From Actinomycetes bacterium (lineage in GTDB: Bacteria > Actinomycetota > Acidimicrobiia > Acidimicrobiales > RAAP-2): a stretch of DNA of 6,226 bases. Below the pieces are notes generated by a model, which was not told where the DNA came from, searched no databases, and saw only the letters and a program-made list of their open reading frames with translations. The translations under genes were made by a program, and so were the position numbers. Of the stretch, positions 1-5,827 are shown in pieces. Each line of letters begins with the position of its first letter. The stretch's first letter is position 1. Where the stretch lies: NCBI GenBank assembly GCA_021849435.1, contig JAJZSX010000151.1, forward strand, positions 1 to 6,226, read 5' to 3'.

Positions 1-1725
1 GACGCTCGCCCACAGCGAGCGCAGCTGACCCGAGTTGGCCGGTGAGGCGAGCGCGTTGAGCATGGCTCCCTCGACGACGGGGTCGCCCAGGTGCGCGAAG
101 TTCACCGCGCCGGCGATGAAGGTGTTCGCGGGCAGCGCCGTCAGCCCGAGTCCGCCCTGGGCCGGCGACGTGGTCGCGGGCTGGGAGACGAACCAGACGT
201 AGTTCAGTGCCGGGTCGACGCCGCCGAACTGGATCCAGTCGGCGCAGTCGTACTGCCCGAGGATCACGTTCTCGATCAGCGTCGACTGGGTCAGCGGCCG
301 CGGGGTCACGGTGATGCCGACCGCCTGGAGCTGCTGGGACAGGAACGCGAAGCCCTTTTCCGACGAGGCGCTGCCCGAGATGTAGTCCATCACGAAGCCG
401 ACCGTGGAGACCTTGTGATTGGCCTTGTAGGCGTCAACCAGCGCCTTGGCCTTCTTCGGGTTGTAGGACGGATAGTGGGGGTTGCGGTAGTAGGGCGACG
501 AGGTCTTGTAGATGCCATCAGAAATCGGCTGGACCCCGCCGGCGACCACCGTATGGAATGCCTTGCGGTTGATCGCCATGGCGCAGGCCTGACGAATCGA
601 CACGTCGTTGAGCACGGGCTTGAGCTTGGTGTTCCAGTTCAGGGTCGACGGGTCCACGGCGCCCATCGTGCCCTCGTAGTCGGCGAACTGCACCGGCGCG
701 GGCACCGCCTGGCCCTTCTCGATGTACGAGAGCGCGCCGGGCACGCCCGCGGTGGCGAACTCACCGGCCCAGGCGAAGTACTGGTTCATCGTGCCCGTCG
801 TGTTGACGATCAGACAGTACGAGTCCGGGTTGGTCGGGTCGTTGACGTCAGTGCGGTACTGAATGCCCTTCATGGTCTTGAGGTTCGCCACGCTCGACCC
901 GTCCTGGGTCAAGATCATGTCGACCTGGCCCGACTGCAGGGCGAGGTTGCGCGTCGGGTCGTCGGGAATCGTACGGAACGTGACCCCGTCGAGGTAGGGA
1001 AGCCGGCGGTGGTGGGCGTCCTTGCGCCAGTAGTTCGGATTGCGCTTGAACTTCGACTCGAAGTTGACCTGCCACGACTCGACGACGAAGGGGCCCGTGC
1101 CGATCGGATTACCCGTGTAGGTCGGCGAGAAGGTGTCGGGATGGGCCATGTAGGCGGTCTGCTGCTCGCACAGCGCGCCGTAGGGGAAAGTCGAGTAGGA
1201 GACGACCAGGTCGAACTTGACGACGTACGCGCTCACCTTGGTCACCGAGGCGATGATCGGGCGGATCGCGAGGCCGACCGTCGGGTCGGCGGCGGCGGCG
1301 TTGAAGTTTGCCACCACGATGTCGGCGTTGAAGGGGTCGCCGTTGGAGAAGGTCACGCCCTGGCGCAGGACGACGGTCCAGGTCTTGTACAGGCTGCTCG
1401 GCGTGGCCGAGAGCGCGAGCATCGGCAGCCAGGTGCGGCCGTTGGCCGAGGAGACGAAGAGCGCGTCATAGAGCGCGTTGGCCACACAGAAGCCCGACGA
1501 GTCCATCTTTCCTTGGGCGCCATTGAAGATGTGATAGTTCGGCACGTCCGAAATCAGCCCCACTCGCAGCGTTCCGCCTAATTTCGGCTTGCCGAGATTG
1601 ACCCCTGGCGCGGCACCAGCGGCCGTCGCGAGCAGGCCGTCCACGACCGAACCCGCCATCGCGATGCCGCCCACCGTCGCGGCCGAATGGGTGAGGAACG
1701 TCCGCCGGTCAATCGTCGAAGTCAT
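1..1725 (-). CDS. Tat-exported ABC transporter substrate-binding protein, family 5 (C-terminus cut by window edge)
   Basis: The frame is open from an ATG at 1725 to position 1, giving 575 codons with no stop, so the C-terminus lies outside the window. The N-terminus has a twin-arginine motif (DRRTFL, residues 6-11), a hydrophobic stretch and an AxA-like site (AGA-AP, about 37-39), and there is no lipobox cysteine. SBP_bac_5 landmarks follow in order: GTLRVG at 51-56, SNGDPFNADIV at 127-137, NPIGTGPFVVESW at 206-218, RNPNYW at 228-233, LNDVSIRQACAMAINRKAF at 372-390 and YNPKKAKALVDA at 421-432. The start is supported by an AGAGGAAG ribosome site at 1732-1739, six bases upstream. Family members bind oligopeptides, nickel or other small solutes outside the membrane and deliver them to an ABC permease. 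No permease gene is visible; it may lie to the left. The ligand cannot be assigned. At 575 residues the protein is near the usual family length, so only a short tail is probably missing. Confidence 0.93.
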   Translation of the reverse strand, partial: MTSTIDRRTFLTHSAATVGGIAMAGSVVDGLLATAAGAAPGVNLGKPKLGGTLRVGLISDVPNYHIFNGAQGKMDSSGFCVANALYDALFVSSANGRTWLPMLALSATPSSLYKTWTVVLRQGVTFSNGDPFNADIVVANFNAAAADPTVGLAIRPIIASVTKVSAYVVKFDLVVSYSTFPYGALCEQQTAYMAHPDTFSPTYTGNPIGTGPFVVESWQVNFESKFKRNPNYWRKDAHHRRLPYLDGVTFRTIPDDPTRNLALQSGQVDMILTQDGSSVANLKTMKGIQYRTDVNDPTNPDSYCLIVNTTGTMNQYFAWAGEFATAGVPGALSYIEKGQAVPAPVQFADYEGTMGAVDPSTLNWNTKLKPVLNDVSIRQACAMAINRKAFHTVVAGGVQPISDGIYKTSSPYYRNPHYPSYNPKKAKALVDAYKANHKVSTVGFVMDYISGSASSEKGFAFLSQQLQAVGITVTPRPLTQSTLIENVILGQYDCADWIQFGGVDPALNYVWFVSQPATTSPAQGGLGLTALPANTFIAGAVNFAHLGDPVVEGAMLNALASPANSGQLRSLWASV

Positions 1726-1894
1726 CGTCAACTTCCTCTCGCATCAGGATCCGGCCCTGTTGCCGAGTCCCCCCTTGCGGCGAACCTAGCAATCGCGGGC
1801 TGGGCAACGGCGTCGGACCGGCAGAACTTTGCCTTAGACCGCTCTCAGTGATCGCCCGGTCGGCGCGGGCCAGAGCCGCGATTTCGCCTTTAAA
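1726..1894 (-). promoter_or_regulatory. Upstream spacer of the solute-binding protein gene, with a weak candidate -10
   Basis: This non-coding spacer should hold the promoter of the solute-binding gene, because a hairpin terminator separates it from the gene upstream. On the minus strand, TGC-TAGGTT (the TAGGTT hexamer is at 1783-1788) resembles an extended -10 element about 57 bases before the ATG. No well-spaced -35 accompanies it; a TTGCCC lies only 13 bases upstream. I see no operator or riboswitch. The promoter assignment is a guess from position. Confidence 0.25.
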
Positions 1895-1933
1895 TCAGGG
1901 TCCGGGTGGCGGGAGGACCCACCCGGACCCTGA
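1895..1933 (-). terminator. Hairpin terminator after the first DUF5666-like gene
   Basis: There is a perfect 15-bp inverted repeat, 1895-1909 against 1919-1933, with a nine-base loop. It begins 13 bases after the stop codon of the minus-strand gene that ends at 1947. On the minus strand it is followed by only TTTAAA, so the U-tract is short, as is common in high-GC bacteria. A small second inverted repeat (GATCGC 1935-1940 / GCGATC 1943-1948) overlaps the stop codon. The position and the GC-rich stem support termination before the solute-binding gene. Confidence 0.7.
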
Positions 1934-1946
1934 CGATCGCTGGCGA

Positions 1947-2906
1947 TCAGTTGGCCATCATGTCCAGTCCGGGGCGAAGCCGCCCGTCGTTGCCCGGCCC
2001 GGCGGCCCACGCGCCGCCCGTCGGGGCCCCGCCAATGCCGACGTTGGACGCGTCAAGGACCGTATGGCTGGCGCCGACCGTCCCCTCGGCCTCGATGACC
2101 GTGCCCGTGGTCACGTCGCTAAGGGTGGCACTCGAACCCGGCTTGGTATACGTCGTCGAATTGCCGACCTGGATCGTGCGATAGAAGCCCTGGGCGTCGC
2201 TCACGACGATGGTGCTGCCCGAGACCGAGACGACCGAGCCCGACACGTGCGCGAGGTCGATCTCGATCGCCGACGCCGTCGCGGCATTCGTCGCCGACGG
2301 CCGGACCTGGACCCGCTCGCCGACCGCGAGGGCGGCCGCCGAGGCGCTCGCCATCCCCTCGCTCACGGTGGTGGACGGCTCGAGCGCGTAGGTCGAGCTC
2401 GTCCCGTCGGGCAGCTGCAGCGTGATCGAGGTGGCGCTCACGGCGGTCACGACCCCGCTCGGGACCCCGCCACTGGGTCCGTGCGCCGGGACCACGACGA
2501 CGGTGGTGGCGGTCGTCGAGCCCGACGCTGCGACCATGACCGCGACGTTCTCGCCGATCGTGATGGCCGACGCCGTGGCGGTGGCCCCGTCCTTGCGAAA
2601 GACCGTCGAGCCCGTCAGGGCGTAGGTCGAGAGCGTCCCGCTGGGATCCTTGACGGTGATGGAGGTGGCGGTGACGGCCGTGACGGCGCCCACGGCGCCG
2701 AGGTCGCCAAAGGGAGCGTGGTCGCCAAAGGGAGCGTGATCCCAGGCGTGACGCGCGCCGGCGAGCGCCGTCGGCGTCGTGGCCGCGCGCGACCCGGTGG
2801 TCGACGCGGCGCCGGCGACGCCGATACCCGTCGCGAGCGCCCCGATCGCCACCACGGTCGAGACGCCGACGCGCTTGCCGATCCTGTGTTCGTTCCTGGA
2901 GGACAT
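1947..2906 (-). CDS. Secreted protein with three DUF5666-like repeats
   Basis: This is a complete 319-residue protein of unknown function. It has a Sec-type signal peptide: a basic n-region (RNEHRIGKR), a hydrophobic core at about 13-32 and likely cleavage after AGA near residue 33. Three related beta-rich units follow at about 70-140, 148-218 and 220-290. Each opens with a G(A/V)V(T/S)-type strand and a T/S-S-I-T-V strand. The first two then run through (D)G-T-x-S-T-Y-A-L and a GE(N/R)V-V turn, and the third is more diverged; the pattern fits DUF5666 (OB-like domains). The C-terminal tail (about 291-319) is Gly-rich. A histidine-containing hexapeptide, HAPFGD, is repeated in tandem at 57-68, before the first unit. 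The ATG at 2906 sits just before the signal peptide, but its ribosome site is weak (AGG within GCAGGCAACG). The gene is divergent from the permease and ends in its own hairpin. Sampled 60-base stretches exceed 75% GC, higher than in the similar gene at 4764. A structural or envelope role is possible, but no catalytic motif is seen. Confidence 0.85.
   Translation of the reverse strand: MSSRNEHRIGKRVGVSTVVAIGALATGIGVAGAASTTGSRAATTPTALAGARHAWDHAPFGDHAPFGDLGAVGAVTAVTATSITVKDPSGTLSTYALTGSTVFRKDGATATASAITIGENVAVMVAASGSTTATTVVVVPAHGPSGGVPSGVVTAVSATSITLQLPDGTSSTYALEPSTTVSEGMASASAAALAVGERVQVRPSATNAATASAIEIDLAHVSGSVVSVSGSTIVVSDAQGFYRTIQVGNSTTYTKPGSSATLSDVTTGTVIEAEGTVGASHTVLDASNVGIGGAPTGGAWAAGPGNDGRLRPGLDMMAN
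2702..2737 (-). repeat. Perfect 18-bp tandem duplication (HAPFGD x2)
   Basis: Two identical 18-base units, 2702-2719 and 2720-2737, lie head to tail inside the first DUF5666-like gene. They are in frame and encode HAPFGD twice, in the linker between the signal peptide and the first beta unit. Identity at every base, including third codon positions, points to a recent duplication rather than selection on the peptide alone. Confidence 0.95.
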
Positions 2907-2921
2907 CGTTGCCTGCTTTCT

Positions 2922-2947
2922 GTCTCGAGGGAGGGTGGGATCGAGAC
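2922..2947. promoter_or_regulatory. Inverted repeat GTCTCGA/TCGAGAC in the leader of the first DUF5666-like gene
   Basis: The 7-bp arms 2922-2928 and 2941-2947 are perfect complements separated by 12 bases. The repeat lies 16 to 41 bases before the ATG at 2906, in the divergent region shared with the permease gene. A further GTCTCG occurs at about 2986. It could be an operator or a leader hairpin. It does not contain the ribosome site of either gene, and no promoter hexamers could be assigned confidently on either strand. Confidence 0.35.
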
Positions 2948-3066
2948 CTGACCATCCTGGCGAGGCTCCCTGAGGCGCCGATGTGGTCTCGCTAAGAGCC
3001 CACTAAAACTCCAGCCGCCCGATCGACTCGGCAAAGCACCGCGGCGGGCCGCGCATCGGGCAGACT

Positions 3067-3096
3067 GGCTCCGTGCGGCTAGCACCTCACGGAGCC
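3067..3096 (+). promoter_or_regulatory. Hairpin in the 5' region of the permease gene
   Basis: A perfect 9-bp inverted repeat, GGCTCCGTG (3067-3075) and CACGGAGCC (3088-3096), encloses a 12-base loop and ends 38 bases before the GTG start of the permease. There is no U-tract after it, so it is not a standard terminator. It may be an operator or a 5'-UTR hairpin. I did not recognise a TPP, purine or guanidine riboswitch core around it. Confidence 0.45.
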
Positions 3097-3119
3097 GTTC
3101 GGATGAGACACATCTATTA

Positions 3120-3126
3120 GGGAGGA
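3120..3126 (+). promoter_or_regulatory. Shine-Dalgarno site that fixes the permease GTG start
   Basis: GGGAGGA at 3120-3126 is a near-perfect ribosome-binding sequence. It ends eight bases before the GTG at 3135 and supports that codon over any downstream ATG. Confidence 0.8.
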
Positions 3127-3134
3127 CCACGAAC

Positions 3135-4691
3135 GTGGCGTCGACGTTGGGAACACACGACGGCTCGATTGAAGACGAGCCATTTCACATAGAACAACAC
3201 GGGATTGACTACATTCCCGAGGAGGAACGGTGGGCGACCGCCCGCAACATCGGTGCGATGTGGACGGGCTCGGCGGTCAACGTCGAGTACTTCATCTACG
3301 GCGCGATCCTGATGGGCTTCGGGTTCAGCTTCTGGACCGCCTTCAGTCTGATCGTGCTCGGCAACCTCTCGTACCTGCTGCTCGGCGTCGCCTCGCTGCA
3401 GGGACCCGAGTCGGGCACGACCGCCTTCGCGATCAGCCGGGCGCCCTTTGGCCTACGGGGATCGCGCATCGTGAGCTTCTTCAACTGGATCACCCAGCTG
3501 GGCTTTGAGACCGAGGGCCTGATCCTCATCGTCGGCGCGGCGATGGTGCTCTTCCAGATGGCCGGCATCCACGTCAGCAGCCCGCTCAAGGTGATCCTGA
3601 TCATCCTCGCCGCGGCCATCCAGGCCGTCATGCCCTACCTCGGCCACGCGACGATGGTGAAGATCCTGCGCGCACTGATCATCCCCTTCGTGGCGATCTT
3701 CGCCCTGTTCGCGATCTTTGACCTCAAGCACGGCTCGGTGCACTTCAAGGGATTCCTCGGCGGCTGGGAGCTCTACACCGCGGGACTCGCCTTCACCATC
3801 GCCCTGTCGGGCCTGGGCTGGACCGAGTGCGGCAACGACTACACCCGTTACCTGCCCCGCGACTCCAAGAAGGGGGCGATCGTCGGCTGGGTGTTCCTCG
3901 GCACCGCGCTGCCCGAGATCGTCCTGATGACCCTGGGTGCGCTCACCTACACCTTCATCTCCTCGAGCGCCCAGGTGGCCGCCTGGAACGGCTCGAACCC
4001 CCTGCAGGCGCTCTACGGCCAGCACTTCATCCCGACCTGGGTCGTCGCGGTCTTCCTCGTCTTTGCGATCGTCCAGCTCTTTGGCATCAACTCGCTCGAC
4101 CTCTACAGCTCGGGAGTCTCGGTCCAGGCCATGGGGATTCACCTCAAGCGCTACCAGGCGGTCGTGATGGACAGCATCATCGCCGGGCTGCTCACGATCT
4201 ACGCCATGTTCCAGTCGACCTTCTCGCTCTACATGAAGGAGTTCGTCGGGGTCATCATCGTCTGGATCGCACCGTGGTTCGGGGTGTACATCATGGACTG
4301 GATCCTTCGCCGCTTCCGCTACAACCCGGCCGAGCTCCAGCGCACCGACCGCGACGGCCTCTACTTCGGCGGCAAGAGCGGGGTCAACTGGAACGCGATC
4401 GTCGCCTTCTTCGTGGGTCTGGTCGCCTCGACCCTCGCCTACTCAAAGGCGCCGCCGCCGGCAAACTTCCCGTTCCACTGGATGACGCCGATCTCCAACC
4501 ACTACGGCGCCTTCTACTGCACCGGGACTGCGAGTGCCAACTGCGGCCCGGCCGGCTGGTTCGGCGGCGCCGACTTCTCGATTCCCATGGGCATCCTCGT
4601 CGCGGCGATCCTGTACTTCCTCTTCGAGAAGGTCACGGGCTACGTCGGCATGCAGGTCGCGCGCCAGAAGGAGCTCGAGCCCACTCGCTGA
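3135..4691 (+). CDS. NCS1-family permease (cytosine/purine/hydantoin-type)
   Basis: This complete 518-residue membrane protein belongs to the nucleobase:cation symporter-1 family (Transp_cyt_pur). The family imports cytosine, purines, allantoin, hydantoins or thiamine with Na+ or H+. About 12 membrane segments can be read, roughly at 37-60, 64-86, 111-140, 150-170, 176-196, 210-232, 248-276, 298-320, 341-361, 366-390, 419-436 and 482-500. Family signatures include GIDYIPEEERWATARNIG (23-40), FGLRGSRIVSFFNWITQLG (105-123), GWTECGNDYTRYLP (228-241) and GINSLDLYSSGVSVQAMG (317-334). From memory of the Mhp1 structure, W118, G228/W229 and N319 probably correspond to its ligand-contacting Trp117, Gly219/Trp220 and Asn318. 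The long loop before the last helix (437-481) carries two cysteines, C462 and C470. The gene has a strong ribosome site and its own hairpin terminator. No nucleobase or hydantoin enzyme gene lies nearby, so the substrate is open. Confidence 0.93.
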   Translation: MASTLGTHDGSIEDEPFHIEQHGIDYIPEEERWATARNIGAMWTGSAVNVEYFIYGAILMGFGFSFWTAFSLIVLGNLSYLLLGVASLQGPESGTTAFAISRAPFGLRGSRIVSFFNWITQLGFETEGLILIVGAAMVLFQMAGIHVSSPLKVILIILAAAIQAVMPYLGHATMVKILRALIIPFVAIFALFAIFDLKHGSVHFKGFLGGWELYTAGLAFTIALSGLGWTECGNDYTRYLPRDSKKGAIVGWVFLGTALPEIVLMTLGALTYTFISSSAQVAAWNGSNPLQALYGQHFIPTWVVAVFLVFAIVQLFGINSLDLYSSGVSVQAMGIHLKRYQAVVMDSIIAGLLTIYAMFQSTFSLYMKEFVGVIIVWIAPWFGVYIMDWILRRFRYNPAELQRTDRDGLYFGGKSGVNWNAIVAFFVGLVASTLAYSKAPPPANFPFHWMTPISNHYGAFYCTGTASANCGPAGWFGGADFSIPMGILVAAILYFLFEKVTGYVGMQVARQKELEPTR

Positions 4692-4703
4692 GACATCGCT
4701 AGC

Positions 4704-4746
4704 CAACGAACGAGTCCCGGGGCACTGCCCCGGGACTCGTTCGTTG
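4704..4746. terminator. Bidirectional hairpin terminator between converging genes
   Basis: The 21-base arms 4704-4724 and 4726-4746 are perfect reverse complements around a single central base, so the real loop is a few bases inside a very stable GC-rich stem. It begins 12 bases after the permease stop codon and ends 17 bases before the stop of the minus-strand gene at 4764, so it can serve both. There is no long T-run on either side, and the stem itself is the main evidence. Confidence 0.85.
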
Positions 4747-4763
4747 TTCGACTTCGTCAGTCG

Positions 4764-5654
4764 TTACGACTGGGGCTGAATCCGTATCAGCAGGGCCTGC
4801 GGCGTAAGGCCGGCCAGACCGGGCACCAACACCACGTGCACGTGCGCTGGCGGCGTCGTGGTAAGGCTTGCCACATTCGCGGAGGTAAGCGGCACGACGG
4901 TGGCGCCATTCGCCAGGAGGGTCTCAGCGCCAAAGTAGACGGTTGCGGGCACGTTGTTTCTCGTAGTGACAACCATGCTTGTCGTTCCAGTGACTGACGC
5001 GACGACGCCGTCAATCGGGTGAATCTTCGTCGACTGGATCGCAACCTTTGACGCCACGTACGACGCAGTCGTCGACGTTGACGACGGTGTCACGTGCACC
5101 CGTTCGCCAGCGACGAGGTTAGCGAGCGCAACCGTGTTGTCACCCATTGTGACGACGGTGGCCGGTGTCGCCGACGAAAACAGGATGGTCATGGTCACGT
5201 TGCAACGAACCGTCACGACCATTGACGTCGCGCCGACCGACGAGATCATGCCCTCGATCGGGCGGATCTTGGTGGGCACGACCCGGATCGTCGCAGCGGT
5301 GTAGTTCGTCATCGTGGCACCCGCCGCCGGGGTGACGAACACGCGCTCGCCCGAGGTGAAAGTCGGTGCGGTAGTTGTCACCGTGTGACCGATGATGAAC
5401 GTCGTGGCGGCGTTGTACGTCACGGTGACATCCGTCAACTTGGGTGACGATACGACAAATGTGTTCGTGCCCGTGGCGGTGATTACGCCATCGATCGAGC
5501 GGATCTTCGCTCCACCGTGGTCGTGGTCGGACGCGCGAGCATTCAAGGACACCGACGTCCACGTACCGTTCGCCGATGCGCCGGCGATCCCGACGCCGCT
5601 GGCGACCATGGCAGCGACCATCGCGGCGGCGCCGGCGCTGCGGATTAACTTCAC
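4764..5654 (-). CDS. Second secreted protein with three DUF5666-like repeats
   Basis: Taken from the GTG at 5654 this is a 296-residue protein of unknown function. It starts MKLIRSAG, then has an Ala/Val-rich signal core and likely cleavage after ASA at about 26-28. Three units of about 80 residues follow at roughly 50-129, 129-209 and 210-296. Each begins with K-I-(R/H)-x-I-(D/E)-G-(V/M) and contains a V-V strand; the first two also carry a GERV-V-T-P turn. This resembles the DUF5666 repeat layout of the gene at 1947-2906, but the sequences are clearly diverged and sampled stretches have lower GC (near 60%). The start is uncertain. A GGGGG ribosome-like site at 5670-5674 lies 15 bases before the GTG and 9 bases before an in-frame CTG at 5660. 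An in-frame TTG at 5717 would add an unlikely Cys/Arg-containing extension before the signal peptide. The gene shares a hairpin terminator with the converging permease and begins close to the right end of a tnpB element. Confidence 0.82.
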   Translation of the reverse strand: MKLIRSAGAAAMVAAMVASGVGIAGASANGTWTSVSLNARASDHDHGGAKIRSIDGVITATGTNTFVVSSPKLTDVTVTYNAATTFIIGHTVTTTAPTFTSGERVFVTPAAGATMTNYTAATIRVVPTKIRPIEGMISSVGATSMVVTVRCNVTMTILFSSATPATVVTMGDNTVALANLVAGERVHVTPSSTSTTASYVASKVAIQSTKIHPIDGVVASVTGTTSMVVTTRNNVPATVYFGAETLLANGATVVPLTSANVASLTTTPPAHVHVVLVPGLAGLTPQALLIRIQPQS

Positions 5655-5682
5655 TTTCAGATTTCGGTTCCCCCTTCGACAA

Positions 5683-5701
5683 ACTCCGTTGGTGAAGGAG
5701 T
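5683..5701 (-). promoter_or_regulatory. Small inverted repeat in the leader of the second DUF5666-like gene
   Basis: ACTCC (5683-5687) and GGAGT (5697-5701) can pair around a nine-base loop, about 30 bases before the GTG start. The stem is only 5 bp and could be chance. The rest of the stretch between this gene and tnpB (5655-5749) shows no convincing promoter hexamers on the minus strand. Confidence 0.2.
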
Positions 5702-5725
5702 AAGGCAAATAGCCCAACCCTCCAC

Positions 5726-5827
5726 CCGAGTCCTGAACCGAAGTATCTCCTACGCCCCGACCAGAATCGGGGTTTCGGTTGACGATTCAACGAGATGTGC
5801 CGGTTCGTCGATGTTCTGACGACTCGG
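5726..5827 (-). ncRNA. Candidate TnpB omegaRNA (reRNA) scaffold / element right end
   Basis: Read on the minus strand, the 3' end of tnpB and the bases just beyond it form a nested set of complementary arms. An outer 7-bp stem pairs 5821-5827 with 5726-5732. Inside it, 5805-5810 pairs with 5788-5793 (6 bp, one G-U), and 5774-5780 pairs with 5736-5742 (7 bp). This last stem encloses 5767-5772 with 5755-5760 (6 bp, six-base loop). The tnpB stop codon (5750-5752) lies within the structure. In this family the guide-bearing omegaRNA is known to come from the tnpB 3' end plus the element's right end, with the guide immediately beyond. The pairing is seen in the sequence; its role as an omegaRNA and the exact boundary near 5726 are inferred. 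Confidence 0.4.

Noticed and set aside
91..1581. Long 496-codon open frame on the plus strand
   Set aside because: It lies opposite the solute-binding gene. Its product is an Arg/Gly/Val/His-rich string with no domain, typical of an antisense frame in high-GC DNA. The minus frame shows clear family motifs throughout.
1848..2951. 367-codon plus-strand frame and 278-codon minus-strand frame (2119-2955) over the first DUF5666-like gene
   Set aside because: Both give Arg/Asp/Gly-rich low-complexity products. The 1947-2906 frame has a signal peptide, three internal repeats and a terminator placed right after its stop.
2930..2975. Resemblance to a TPP riboswitch 3' half (ACCTGA...CCTGGCGAGG...CCC) upstream of the permease
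   Set aside because: The required upstream CTGAGA half is absent, and the spacing and the GGATAAT-type segment do not fit. The similarity is too short to trust.
3453..4142. 229-codon minus-strand frame and 291-codon plus-strand frame (3827-4702) within the permease
   Set aside because: Both are shadows of the NCS1 gene, with charged low-complexity products and no ribosome site or domain.
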